Assembly (NCBI GenBank): GCA_045596385.1
Contig: JAZOCC010000027.1
Coordinates: forward strand, 62,001 to 126,000
Length of the DNA: 64,000 nucleotides
From: SIG307 sp045596385
GTDB taxonomy: Bacteria; Bacillota; Clostridia; Lachnospirales; Lachnospiraceae
Direction: 5' to 3'
The notes beneath the pieces were generated by a model that had not been told where the DNA came from, made no database searches, and worked only from the letters and a program-made list of their open reading frames with translations. A program made the position numbers and the translations under genes. This document shows, in pieces, positions 51,039 to 59,911 of the stretch; the stretch's first letter is position 1; each line of letters opens with the position of its first letter.

Positions 51039-51311
51039 AAAAAAAGTCGCCTCCTTTTCGCACTTAATTTCAGTACGACAAGCGGTGACTGTACACTCTC
51101 CCGTGTGTTTCGCGCCTGTCCGAACAAAAACCCGAGCGCATAGCTCGGCACCCGGACAATTCCCGATTATCATCACGGTTTATCTGCCTTATAGCAGAAG
51201 CTGTATTGTACAGTGACTTGTCGCCAGTTTCCTAACTTGACATTCGCTCCACGGAAAACCCGCGTATGGCACGCGGCAACCTCACGCTTCATAGCTATCA
51301 ACGTCACAGCA
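51039..51311 (-). promoter_or_regulatory. S10 operon leader with attenuator-like hairpins
   Basis: About 270 bases of leader RNA. Two hairpins are followed by T runs: CCGCGT/ACGCGG then GTTTTCC, and CCGAGC/GCTCGG then GTTTTTG, the second enclosed by an outer TGTCCG/CGGACA stem. Such a layout suits attenuation by a ribosomal protein or by translation, but no specific ligand is evident. Confidence 0.6.
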
Positions 51312-51317
51312 AGAATG

Positions 51318-51346
51318 ATTATACACGATATAGGAAATAATTGCAA
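51318..51346 (-). promoter_or_regulatory. S10 operon promoter
   Basis: TTGCAA-N17-TATAAT (51341-51346 and 51318-51323) with an A/T-rich block directly upstream, a likely UP element. The 16 bases AAAAAAGTACTTGCAA recur with one change at the rpmJ promoter. Confidence 0.88.
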
Positions 51347-51389
51347 GTACTTTTTTAAAAAAATTCGCGAAAGCTACAAGCCATGCAAA

Positions 51390-51446
51390 GATGCAGGTAA
51401 AACAGTGACGTAAGCTTGCTTACAAGGCACTGTTTCTGCCTGCATC
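51390..51446. repeat. 57-base hairpin upstream of the S10 promoter
   Basis: Near-perfect inverted repeat: GATGCAGG, AAACAGTG and GTAAGC pair with GCTTAC, CACTGTTT and CCTGCATC around a 2-base turn. No long T tract on either side. It may close the transcript of structured RNA copy 3. Confidence 0.7.
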
Positions 51447-51514
51447 TGTAAAGGGCGCCAGCCCGCGACCGAGATGGAGCGAAGCGGAATCGAGGTTGGC
51501 ATGGCGTGACCCCA

Positions 51515-51739
51515 AAAGTTCTCCGGGAAATTCTCTTTATCGGTCGCTACGGATGAAGTCTTTCTAATTGCTTCGGTATAATTCACTTCATAATGATGCA
51601 ACCGCCCTGATGCGGCATCCATGCCTTATGGCGGGCTCGCCCGGACCTCCTGTCCGGACGTTGCTGTATTATATAAGAAGCAATAAGAAAGTCTACCATC
51701 CTGCGCCAAATGATAATCCGAATTTCCCCATAGAACTTT
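51515..51739 (-). ncRNA. Structured RNA copy 3 (minus strand)
   Basis: Outer stem 51720-51739 with 51515-51533 (AAAGTTCT and GGGAAATTC halves), inner stem 51677-51701 with 51551-51574, same conserved core AGACTTTCTTATT / AATTAGAAAGACTT as copies 1 and 2 and a further compensatory pair (GCTTC/GAAGC for GCTCC/GGAGC). Central hairpins on the minus strand: a 9-bp stem with loop AGGAG (about 51639-51660) and a GGC/GCC stem with loop ATGGAT (51614-51625) inside a CCGCC/GGCGG stem. Orientation from both the stems and the GGA loops agrees. The remaining bases to 51848 show no gene. Confidence 0.6.
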
Positions 51740-51841
51740 TTCTCAATCTTGTAAATCTCTTTTGCCGCCAAAACCTGTTCCTGAAAATGTTTTATCTTTC
51801 ACTTCTTTTATTTTCCATCATCGTATCCGAAAGCTAATCAG

Positions 51842-51869
51842 GCGCAGTCTACACTGCGCCCGCTTTTTT
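51842..51869 (+). terminator. Possible plus-strand terminator
   Basis: GGCGCAG/CTGCGCC hairpin followed on plus, after CGC, by TTTTTT. It overlaps the end of the DUF3592-like gene, whose stop codon lies in the loop. No plus-strand gene ends here, so its use is unclear. Confidence 0.4.
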
Positions 51870-52346
51870 CTGCTTCTTTTTCCTGTCAATCAAATCCGCC
51901 ACACACATCAAGTGCAGGATACCGAACAACGCGGTTCCGCCGAGACCGATTAAATACCATGTAAATTCGTTTCCGTCGGTTTTGATGCCGTCGATGTTCG
52001 AGTACATCTTGCCGTTGCTTAGGCATACCGTGTTGTCTAAGTAAGGATTGCTCCCTTGGACCGCTGCCGGCAAATTTGCCAGTGCTTCATACCGTGCCAT
52101 CTCGCCGCTTTTTACATTAATCAGGTCGTATTGCTTGCCTTCGTATTCTACTACAACGTCATAGCTATAGATTCTACTTTGGCCCGTCCTTTTGAGAACA
52201 CTCTCGGCACTGACCACCGTCACCTTCACTTCCTCATAGTCCAACGGTTTGTTCTCTACCTTCCCGCGAGATGCTACCATCCATATCACAGATGCAGCCA
52301 AAAGGAAAAAGGTGACTATCACCTGTGTTTTTCTTTTCTCAATCAC
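51849..52346 (-). CDS. DUF3592-like membrane protein
   Basis: 165 residues: membrane spans at about 8-26 and 130-150 flanking an extracytoplasmic beta domain (VSAESVLKRTGQSRIYSYDV, VVEYEGKQYDL), the DUF3592 arrangement. The start is GTG behind AAGGGGTG. Function unknown; transcribed alone. Confidence 0.7.
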   Translation of the reverse strand: MIEKRKTQVIVTFFLLAASVIWMVASRGKVENKPLDYEEVKVTVVSAESVLKRTGQSRIYSYDVVVEYEGKQYDLINVKSGEMARYEALANLPAAVQGSNPYLDNTVCLSNGKMYSNIDGIKTDGNEFTWYLIGLGGTALFGILHLMCVADLIDRKKKQKKAGAV

Positions 52347-52456
52347 TCTTTTTCACCCCTTATTCTTTATATTTTCTCTCCTTATTCTACAATACCGGTG
52401 CCTTCTTTGGCAACATCGAAATGACGGAAGCTTACAATTGCAAAATACACACCTCG

Positions 52457-52485
52457 TTGACATCCTGTGCCATTTATGTTATAAC
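52457..52485 (+). promoter_or_regulatory. MATE gene promoter
   Basis: TTGACA-N17-TATAAC, giving a leader of about 80 bases that contains a 20-bp tandem duplication. Confidence 0.75.
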
Positions 52486-52520
52486 TGTACTGTTTTCAAA
52501 AAACATATGATTACTTATTA

Positions 52521-52560
52521 TATAGAAGAAACATACATCATATAGAAGAAACATACATCA
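52521..52560 (+). repeat. 20-bp perfect tandem duplication in the MATE leader
   Basis: Units 52521-52540 and 52541-52560 are identical and end directly before AGGAG of the MATE gene. Confidence 0.95.
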
Positions 52561-52571
52561 GGAGAATTTCT

Positions 52572-53906
52572 ATGGACAACAAGCAGGATTTTACAGAGGG
52601 CAGTATTTTTAAAAAGATGATTCACTTTATGTTCCCGATTTTGGGGGCATTGATTTTACAGGCCATGTACGGTGCCGTGGATATGTTAATCGTGGGGCGG
52701 TTCGGTACCGCTGCCGCACCGTCTGCCGTTTCCACCGGCAGTAATATTATGAATCTGCTGACCTTCGTACTGTGCGCGCTGGCTTCCGGTGTTACCATTT
52801 TAATCGGTAGATATATCGGAGAAAAGAACAACGACAAAATCGGGCCGCTTCTGGGACGTTCCATAGCATTCTTCCTCACCTTTGCCGTGCTTTTTACCGT
52901 TGTATTGGTTGTCTTTGCGGAACCTGCAGCCCGTCTCATGAAAGCCCCGGAAGAAGCCGTTGACCTAACCGTACAATACATCCGCATTTGCGGCGGCGGC
53001 TTTATTTTCGTTATGCTGTACAATCTCATCAGCTGCATTTTCCGCGGCATGGGCAATTCCAAGCTTCCGCTTTTATTTGTAGGCATTGCCTGTATTGTAA
53101 ATATCGTCGGCGACCTTTTACTGGTGGCCGTTTTCAAGATGGACGTGGCGGGTGCCGCGATTGCAACCGTAATGGCCCAGGCTGTCAGTGTAGTGTTATC
53201 TCTTCTTATTATAAGAAAGCAAAGCTTTCCCTTTACCTTTAAAAAATCCGACATCCGGTTCGGCAGGGAAATCACAGACTTCTTAAAAATCGGTACTCCG
53301 ATTGCACTGCAGGAGTTTTTGACCAACTTAACCTTCCTGGCCCTTTGCGCTTTTATCAATAACTTAGGTCTGGACGCCTCCAACGGTTACGGCATTGCCC
53401 AGAAGGTGCAGTCCTTTGTGATGCTGATTCCGAGTGCCCTGTTCCAGTGCATGGCCTCCTTTGTAGCTCAAAATGTAGGTGCGGGCAAAGAGGACCGGGC
53501 AAAGAAAGGCATGCTCTACGGTATGGCCGTAGGCTGTGGCATCGGTGTCGTCATCGGTTTATTGGCATTTTTTAAAGGCGATATGCTGGCGTCTGTTTTC
53601 TCCGAAGACCCGGCAGCCATTGCCAGAGCCTTTGAATTCCTGCGAGGCTTTGCTCCGGAGGCTGTCGTCACCAGTATTCTGTTCAGCTTTATGGGATACT
53701 TTAACGGCCACTCCCGCACCCTGTTTGTTATGGCCCAGGGACTGGCCCAGTCCTTCTTAATCCGACTTCCGCTATCCTATATTATGAGCATCCAACAGGA
53801 AGCATCTCTCACCGGTATCGGCCTTGCCGCGCCGGCAGCCACAGTATTCGGTATTGTGCTGTGCTTCATTTATTATAAGAAAATGGAAAAAGAACCGGTG
53901 AAATAA
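52572..53906 (+). CDS. MATE-family multidrug efflux transporter
   Basis: 444 residues, twelve membrane segments in two related halves. The N-terminal half starts MFPILGALILQAMYGAVDML and the second half repeats the plan (GTPIALQEFLTNLTFLALCA, then QCMASFVAQNVGAGKEDRAK). Cation-coupled export of drugs or metabolites; substrate unknown. AGGAG precedes the ATG. No regulator gene adjoins it. Converges with the yccF-like gene, 1 base apart. Confidence 0.92.
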   Translation: MDNKQDFTEGSIFKKMIHFMFPILGALILQAMYGAVDMLIVGRFGTAAAPSAVSTGSNIMNLLTFVLCALASGVTILIGRYIGEKNNDKIGPLLGRSIAFFLTFAVLFTVVLVVFAEPAARLMKAPEEAVDLTVQYIRICGGGFIFVMLYNLISCIFRGMGNSKLPLLFVGIACIVNIVGDLLLVAVFKMDVAGAAIATVMAQAVSVVLSLLIIRKQSFPFTFKKSDIRFGREITDFLKIGTPIALQEFLTNLTFLALCAFINNLGLDASNGYGIAQKVQSFVMLIPSALFQCMASFVAQNVGAGKEDRAKKGMLYGMAVGCGIGVVIGLLAFFKGDMLASVFSEDPAAIARAFEFLRGFAPEAVVTSILFSFMGYFNGHSRTLFVMAQGLAQSFLIRLPLSYIMSIQQEASLTGIGLAAPAATVFGIVLCFIYYKKMEKEPVK

Positions 53907-53907
53907 C

Positions 53908-54312
53908 TCACCAGTTCTTCCATTCTTCCCACTCTTTGATTACTTCATAGTGCTTATCCACTTCGATACCGAACGGTGCCATAGCTACCGTAAGCAGTTT
54001 AAAATATCCTTTTCCGATCGGTGCCCCGATAAGTGTGATGGAAAATGCCGCACCGGCCAGTGCATATACGGTAACCATCACAAGACTGATCGGCAAAAAT
54101 AAGATGTTTGCAACAAAGTTCTTTGCGAAGTTACTTTCCACATCAATATCTTCTCGGAACGGAGCCATGGCAAACTTCGCCACCCGAAGCAACTGCTTTC
54201 CTAACGGCATTCCGATAACCGTTGCACAGAAAATCAAGCCGAGCGCTCCCCAAAACGCCACCGAGATAAAGCCTCCCAACACAAACCATATCACATTCTT
54301 TACGTCATTCAT
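53908..54312 (-). CDS. YccF-family inner-membrane protein
   Basis: 134 residues with the duplicated YccF unit: ALGLIFCATVIGMPLGKQLLRVAKFAMAPF and AGAAFSITLIGAPIGKGYFKLLTVAMAPFG (each shown here in part), each with membrane segments and the GxPxGK...APF motif. GGAAGG lies 8 bases before the ATG giving MNDVKNVIWF. Function unknown. Confidence 0.9.
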   Translation of the reverse strand: MNDVKNVIWFVLGGFISVAFWGALGLIFCATVIGMPLGKQLLRVAKFAMAPFREDIDVESNFAKNFVANILFLPISLVMVTVYALAGAAFSITLIGAPIGKGYFKLLTVAMAPFGIEVDKHYEVIKEWEEWKNW

Positions 54313-54436
54313 GTTCCATACCTTCCCTTTGTTGATATCCTTCTCGTTTGTTCCTTTTTCTTTGAATTCTAATTTATTCAGGAACATACTCAGTATACCA
54401 CACTCTTCTCAAAAATGGTAGTAAAAAATGTAAAAA

Positions 54437-56275
54437 TCAGACAGCCTCCACATAATACTGGGCCTGGGCCGCAAAAAGCTCTGCGTAGATACCGTTTTTC
54501 TTATCCACCAGCTCATCATGGGTACCGTACTCTTTGATGGTATTCTCCGCAAATACCGCAATCTTGTCACAAAACTTACAGCTGGACAGGCGGTGGGAAA
54601 TGTAAATCGCCGTCTTTCCGCCAACCAAGGTATCAAAGCTACGGTAAATGTCATACTCTGCCACCGGGTCCAGAGCCGCCGTCGGCTCATCTAAGATTAC
54701 AATCGGCGCGTTCTTATACAACGCTCTTGCAATGGCGGTTTTCTGCTGCTGTCCGCCGGACAGCTCCGTGCCCTTCTCATCAAAACTCTTATACAGCATC
54801 GTATCAAGTCCCTGGGGCAGCTTCTGCGCATCCTCATAGAAGCCGGACAACTCCAATACACGATTTACCTCATCCTCTTTTGCAATATCGCTTAACGCAA
54901 TATTATCCCTTAAACTAAATGCAAAGAGCTGGAAATCCTGGAATACCACCGCAAACAATTTCCGATACTCCTCCTCGGAATACTCTTTGATATTGATACC
55001 GTCAATTAAAATCTCGCCCTCGGTTACATCATACAAACGGCAAAGTAACTTAATGAAAGTAGTCTTTCCGGCACCGTTTAATCCTACCACCGATAAATGC
55101 TCCCCGGAGGTAATTTTTAAATTAATGTCCTTTAACACATACTGCTCGGAACGCGGATACTTAAAGCTCACATGAGAAAACTCAATGACGTGCTTTTCCC
55201 CGGTTACTTTTTTATCTCCCTTTTCTAATGCCACCGGATAGTCCAGAAGCTTCAGGAACTGGTTGGCGTATACACAACGCTTTGCAATATCCTGACAGCC
55301 CTGCACCACACCGAGCATTCCTCTGTAAAGCTCGGACGCGGAAGTAATGCACATGGAAAAATCACCCACCGTAATCTTTTTCAGAAGTGCCAAGAGTCCG
55401 ATGTAAAAATAACTGATACCGTCTCTGGCTGCATTGACGGCATCCATAGCCCATGCATTTTTACACTGCTTCTCCGCCATGGTAGTCCACACCCCTGCCA
55501 TCTTCCGACTCTCCACATCCGTTTTCTTAAGCATCATCTCCGCACTGTCGTACAAACGGATTTCCTTACCGTAGGAGAAGTCCGCCAGCTGGAACAAAAA
55601 GTATCCGAAGATACGGTTGATGCCCGCCAAATCCTTATAGCTTTCGATTTCAATCTTATTATTTTTTGCATTGAACACGCTGATTAACACCAAACCGATG
55701 ATTTGCACCGGCAAAAGCAACGGACAGGTGATAAGAATAATGGTACTGACACCCAGAAGCACCGTAATATTTCCAATTAAGGTATACACACTGTTCAATA
55801 CGCCAACCACACCGCCGCTGTACCAGCTGATACCTTCCTTAGCACGGTTCAGCTGATCCAATGCATCCGGGTCCTCCGTATGCTCGAAATCCATCTGCAT
55901 GGTATGCTCCGCCAATCGCACTTCAAAATATTCGTTAAACCACTCTTCCAACACACTGCGCCACTGATACGCAACGTTACTCATAATATTCGCCAAAAGA
56001 TTGCTTCCGCAAATAAGCGCTACATACAATACCACATTCCGTAAATGATTCTCTGCCGGAGCACCGCCCACGATTAACATCAACTCATCAATCAAAAACT
56101 TCGGCAGGATAACTATCTGGGCCTTTTGAATAAGCTGCGCCACAAACAGGATGGCATACACCACAAACAATGACGGGCGCTCCTTCCATGCCACGGACGC
56201 CATAAATTTTAAGGTTCTCTTGATTGCCTGACGATCTTCCTTCGCTGTCTGATTTTGTTCTTTAGACTTCGCCAT
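54437..56275 (-). CDS. ABC exporter half-transporter, subunit 2
   Basis: 612 residues, membrane domain then ATPase domain. Walker A VGLNGAGKTT near 405, signature ELSGGQQQK, Walker B VILDEPTAALDP and switch ISHRLSS, all intact. Its start overlaps the end of the neighbouring half-transporter gene by 14 bases, so the two surely form a heterodimer. Multidrug, peptide or lipid substrates are all possible. Confidence 0.92.
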   Translation of the reverse strand: MAKSKEQNQTAKEDRQAIKRTLKFMASVAWKERPSLFVVYAILFVAQLIQKAQIVILPKFLIDELMLIVGGAPAENHLRNVVLYVALICGSNLLANIMSNVAYQWRSVLEEWFNEYFEVRLAEHTMQMDFEHTEDPDALDQLNRAKEGISWYSGGVVGVLNSVYTLIGNITVLLGVSTIILITCPLLLPVQIIGLVLISVFNAKNNKIEIESYKDLAGINRIFGYFLFQLADFSYGKEIRLYDSAEMMLKKTDVESRKMAGVWTTMAEKQCKNAWAMDAVNAARDGISYFYIGLLALLKKITVGDFSMCITSASELYRGMLGVVQGCQDIAKRCVYANQFLKLLDYPVALEKGDKKVTGEKHVIEFSHVSFKYPRSEQYVLKDINLKITSGEHLSVVGLNGAGKTTFIKLLCRLYDVTEGEILIDGINIKEYSEEEYRKLFAVVFQDFQLFAFSLRDNIALSDIAKEDEVNRVLELSGFYEDAQKLPQGLDTMLYKSFDEKGTELSGGQQQKTAIARALYKNAPIVILDEPTAALDPVAEYDIYRSFDTLVGGKTAIYISHRLSSCKFCDKIAVFAENTIKEYGTHDELVDKKNGIYAELFAAQAQYYVEAV

Positions 56276-58151
56276 CTGCTGCCACCTCCTGTTCTGCCTT
56301 TTCTGTTTCTTCTATATAATACTGCGCCTGAATTTTAAACATCTCCGCATAGGCACCGTTCTTCTCCATTAACTCGGCATGGGTTCCGTATTCCACCATC
56401 TCACCCTCCGCAAACATTGCCACATGTCCGCAGAACTGGGTGGAGCTTAATCGATGGCTGATGTACACCGCCGTCTTTCCGCCGATTAACTTATCAAAAT
56501 CCTCGTAGAGCTTTGCTTCCGCCAAAGCATCCAGTGCCGCCGTCGGCTCATCCAGTACCACCACCGGCGCATCCTTATATAACGCTCTTGCCAGCGCAAG
56601 CTTCTGCTTTTCACCGCCGGATAAATCCACACCGTCGTCATATACAATCTTAAGAAGCTCTGTCTTTGTCCCATTCGGAAGAGACGCAATCTTCTCGGAA
56701 AGTCCCGCCGCTTCCAGGCACTCCTTCGCCTTTTCTCCGTCGGTACGCTCCGGCTCCTTCATGGAAACATTTTCTTCCATCGGGAAAGCAAACAACTCTA
56801 CCTGCTGGAATACCGGCGCAAAAGCTTCATAATAGCTATCTTTGTCATACTCCCGAACATCCACACCGTTCAATAAAATGCGGCCCTCCGTCGGCTCGTA
56901 CAACCGAAGCAACAGCTTTATCATGGTGGATTTTCCGGCGCCGTTTAAGCCCACCACCGCCAGACGCTCTCCGGCTGCCAGGGTCAGGTTCAGGTTCTTT
57001 AATGCGTAACGCTCTGCCTTCGGATACTTGAAGGACACGTTTTCAAATACAAACTCGTACTTTTCCGCCTTCGGCAGTTCCTTGCCGTCCTTCTTGCCGT
57101 CGCCGCCGTCAAAGTCAAGGAAGCTACGGAAATCATCTACCTCACGGCTCCGTGCCAATACCCCTGCCATACCGTTTAATAACGTAGAGACAAATTCAAA
57201 AAACGTTGCCGAGGAAGCCAGATATAAGGTAAAGTTACCGATGGTCAGCTCACCGTTTACCATAGCACGTACCAGCCACCAGTACACCAGAATCTGGGAC
57301 AGACACCAGAACACATTTCCGGAAATGCTGGTCCAGAACCAGAAGGTAGCGTTTACCTTCTGTGCTTCATAACGGGTCTTGTTAAGCTCCTCATACTTCT
57401 CCTTGAGCCATCCCCGCAATCCGAACATACGGATATCCTTTGCCGCCTCAAAGTTAGTGGTCACGTTCTGCATATACCAACGCTTTCTCCACCAAGTCGC
57501 CAGCGGATCCCACACTCGCATCTTCGTAATCTTATTGGTGCGATTCACAATGAGGAAGTTAAGTACTGCAATCCCCACCATAAGCAGCACCAGCCATACA
57601 TTTAAGGTACTTAAGATACCCATACCAAGCAGCACCGTGGTCAAGGATTCCAACAACTGAGTAGACTCACGCATCATACCCTCGATTCCCACATTGTTAC
57701 TGTTACTGGCATTCTGGGCCTTCTGGTAGCAATCCATCACATCCGGATTTTCCAGATGCTCAAAATCAATCTTCATGGCCTTACGGTTCATCATAAGCAT
57801 CATATACAAGCGCGCTCCGATGTACCGCCAGCCGATTCCGTAATGATAATAAGTTGTGGTTAAGGTCAATGCAAGCTGAAAAATCGTTACACACACCATC
57901 AGCCCTAACAATTCGTTTCTTGTTCCTTCTCCCGTGATCAGGTCCAATATGAGCTTCGGAAGGAAGGTCCAGAAGTATCTCATCAGCGGCTCACAAACCG
58001 CCCCCAGTACAATCAACAACAAAATCTTCTTATCATATCCGATCATGTGCCGAAACACAAAGCCCATATTTTTAAACGCACCGTATTCTTTGTGGAGCGG
58101 GTTTTTGTTTTCGCTCCCCTGCTCCTTATGTTTCTTCTTTTCTCGTTTCAT
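56262..58151 (-). CDS. ABC exporter half-transporter, subunit 1
   Basis: 629 residues, same architecture: about six membrane segments to residue ~330, Walker A VGLNGAGKST, signature DLSGGEKQK (Glu for Gln), Walker B VVLDEPTAALDA and ISHRLSS. Highly charged N-terminus (KREKKKHKEQ). Follows an XRE-regulator gene by 15 bases, which probably controls both subunits. Confidence 0.92.
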   Translation of the reverse strand: MKREKKKHKEQGSENKNPLHKEYGAFKNMGFVFRHMIGYDKKILLLIVLGAVCEPLMRYFWTFLPKLILDLITGEGTRNELLGLMVCVTIFQLALTLTTTYYHYGIGWRYIGARLYMMLMMNRKAMKIDFEHLENPDVMDCYQKAQNASNSNNVGIEGMMRESTQLLESLTTVLLGMGILSTLNVWLVLLMVGIAVLNFLIVNRTNKITKMRVWDPLATWWRKRWYMQNVTTNFEAAKDIRMFGLRGWLKEKYEELNKTRYEAQKVNATFWFWTSISGNVFWCLSQILVYWWLVRAMVNGELTIGNFTLYLASSATFFEFVSTLLNGMAGVLARSREVDDFRSFLDFDGGDGKKDGKELPKAEKYEFVFENVSFKYPKAERYALKNLNLTLAAGERLAVVGLNGAGKSTMIKLLLRLYEPTEGRILLNGVDVREYDKDSYYEAFAPVFQQVELFAFPMEENVSMKEPERTDGEKAKECLEAAGLSEKIASLPNGTKTELLKIVYDDGVDLSGGEKQKLALARALYKDAPVVVLDEPTAALDALAEAKLYEDFDKLIGGKTAVYISHRLSSTQFCGHVAMFAEGEMVEYGTHAELMEKNGAYAEMFKIQAQYYIEETEKAEQEVAADGEV

Positions 58152-58166
58152 CGTTTCTTCCCCTCT

Positions 58167-59078
58167 CTATTTCTTCCCCGGCTTCTGTAAGAAGTCCATC
58201 TGGTCCCGTTCCAACCAGGCCTTATCGGAACATCCGATGGACATTGCGTAGCTTCCCGGCGGATGTAGCATCATATCCGCACCTGCCAACAGGAGTAATA
58301 CCGTACAGGCCACTGCGCCGTCTACCGCATACAGCGGCTCACTTTTATCAAACTCATCCAAGACAGACAGTTCAAACAAAATCTTATTTCCCTGTTGCGG
58401 TCCCATCTTTTTTATATAACCGATAGCTTCTCCGGCCTGCTCCTCACTGATCCCTACTTTCTTTGCTATAGTCGATACAGACACGCCGTTTCCCGCATCC
58501 AGGGAAAGCAAATAGAACAACACCTCCAAATTCTCTTTCTTTCCCAGAAATGCAAACAATGCTGCCAATTCATCCGTCACCTTAAAGTAGGAAGCAAACC
58601 CCTTCTCCGGTCGTTTCATTACGGTAAAGAACTCCAAATTCTTATTTAACCGGAAGAAATTGAACCCGGACTTATCATACAATGTAGAGACAATCACATG
58701 ATCTCCCTCCGACCGTGTCCGGTCAAAGTACTGCTTATTCTCCGGCCACAAACCAAGCTGCATGGCCCAAATGTATTTCATAATCCGATCCATATGTTCA
58801 CTGTGGTCAAAATCCGGTGGCACATTGATTCCTTTGATTGCCTCCAGTAACTGCTGTTCCAACGAAACATTATCCTTTGCCCGTCCGTACAGATAATCAA
58901 TGGACACTTCGAAGTAATCCGCAATCTGCGGCAGCAAATCTCCGTCCGGATAACTTCCGTTTTCCCATTTGGAAACCGCCTGGGGGCTAACCCCCAAATG
59001 CGTCGCCAACTGCTCCTGGGTAACTCCTCTGTTCTTTCGTAACGTCTGTAAGGTGGTTGAAAAAGTCGTTCCTGCCAT
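58167..59078 (-). CDS. XRE-family regulator with large C-terminal domain
   Basis: 303 residues. N-terminal helix-turn-helix (LRKNRGVTQEQLATHLGVSP, QAVSKWENGSYPDGDLLPQI), then an unrecognised domain with a possible second winged helix (VSTIAKKVGISEEQAGEAIG) and a hydrophobic C-terminal stretch. Start at the ATG giving MAGTTFSTTL, 8 bases after GGGG. Upstream are two inverted repeats (GAGTGGT/ACCACTC and GTAGT/ACTAC), likely autoregulatory sites. Heads the ABC exporter operon. Confidence 0.82.
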   Translation of the reverse strand: MAGTTFSTTLQTLRKNRGVTQEQLATHLGVSPQAVSKWENGSYPDGDLLPQIADYFEVSIDYLYGRAKDNVSLEQQLLEAIKGINVPPDFDHSEHMDRIMKYIWAMQLGLWPENKQYFDRTRSEGDHVIVSTLYDKSGFNFFRLNKNLEFFTVMKRPEKGFASYFKVTDELAALFAFLGKKENLEVLFYLLSLDAGNGVSVSTIAKKVGISEEQAGEAIGYIKKMGPQQGNKILFELSVLDEFDKSEPLYAVDGAVACTVLLLLAGADMMLHPPGSYAMSIGCSDKAWLERDQMDFLQKPGKK

Positions 59079-59244
59079 GCTCAAATCCCCTTTCGGTTGT
59101 GTTGAGCTTAGTATATCACATCTTTCGGTTGAGTGGTAGTTCTAAAATCAACTACAACTTCATTTTTCGTAGTATAACCACTCATTTTTCTACAATTAGT
59201 TGTCTATCGTAGATTCTTCCACAAAACAAAGAATTCTTTTGCCG

Positions 59245-59682
59245 TTAATTCCCCTCATAGTAGCGTTTCATTATCTCTTTTACCGCATCTTCCGTACCGC
59301 TTAAGATAATACGCATATTCTTTTTGTGCCACTCCATACCGAACTGCAGCTCCTCATCCTCCTGCTCCTTGATTCTTTCGCAGAAAAAGGCTGCAGCCTG
59401 CTTCGCTTCCTCCCGCTCCGTGCAAAGGTCCAAAATCACACAAGTCCGGTTTTCCTTTTTCGCATTCAGCAATAAAAAATCATTCACAATGGCGTTTTGC
59501 TTTGCACGAATTCCCGGCTTTACTGCCGGATGCGCCAAAAAGGCTTCGTATTCCTCTTCGGTAAATTTCCACACCCCATCTACCTTCTCGCCGTTTAAAA
59601 GTCCCTGACGCAAGTAATTCCGTAGCGTTCTGGTGGTAAATCCCGTCATCATCGCAATATTATTCATCGTATACCATGTCAT
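59245..59682 (-). CDS. MerR-like DNA-binding protein
   Basis: 145 residues. The N-terminus MNNIAMMTGFTTRTLRNYLR is a MerR-type winged-helix entry; the rest is a soluble domain without the usual coiled coil, so it is a divergent member. GGAGG lies 8 bases before the ATG. Its promoter carries the inverted repeat CTTGTA-N9-TACAAG. Divergent from the PadR gene. Confidence 0.72.
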   Translation of the reverse strand: MTWYTMNNIAMMTGFTTRTLRNYLRQGLLNGEKVDGVWKFTEEEYEAFLAHPAVKPGIRAKQNAIVNDFLLLNAKKENRTCVILDLCTEREEAKQAAAFFCERIKEQEDEELQFGMEWHKKNMRIILSGTEDAVKEIMKRYYEGN

Positions 59683-59724
59683 ACTTCTATCCTCCGTTAT
59701 ATTTCGAAATAAATTTTCACAAGC

Positions 59725-59765
59725 CTTGTACCATCAGTATACAAGAGGCCGCGCAGAAGAATCAA
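59725..59765 (-). promoter_or_regulatory. MerR-like gene promoter and operator
   Basis: TTGATT-N18-TATACT (59760-59765 and 59736-59741). CTTGTA-N9-TACAAG (59725-59745) covers the -10 box. An over-long spacer and dyad fit MerR-type control. Confidence 0.6.
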
Positions 59766-59836
59766 CAGGAAATCAGGTGACTTTTTCCTACCCGAATTAT
59801 GCGCAGACCACTTTTCAAAAAATTTCAAAAACTATG

Positions 59837-59889
59837 TTGACACTCGACATATGTCGTGATATGATATAGTCGTAAGTCGACATACTATT
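59837..59889 (+). promoter_or_regulatory. PadR/DUF2812 promoter and operators
   Basis: TTGACA-N17-TATGAT (59837-59842 and 59860-59865). The perfect palindrome CGACATATGTCG (59845-59856) lies in the spacer and the half-site CGACAT recurs just after the start point, the form expected for PadR. Confidence 0.78.
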
Positions 59890-59911
59890 TTAATTCAAAG
59901 GAGGGAGCATT

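Noticed and set aside
51583..51771. 62-codon minus-strand frame through structured RNA copy 3
   Set aside because: It crosses both inner-stem arms and has no counterpart in the other copies, so it is incidental.
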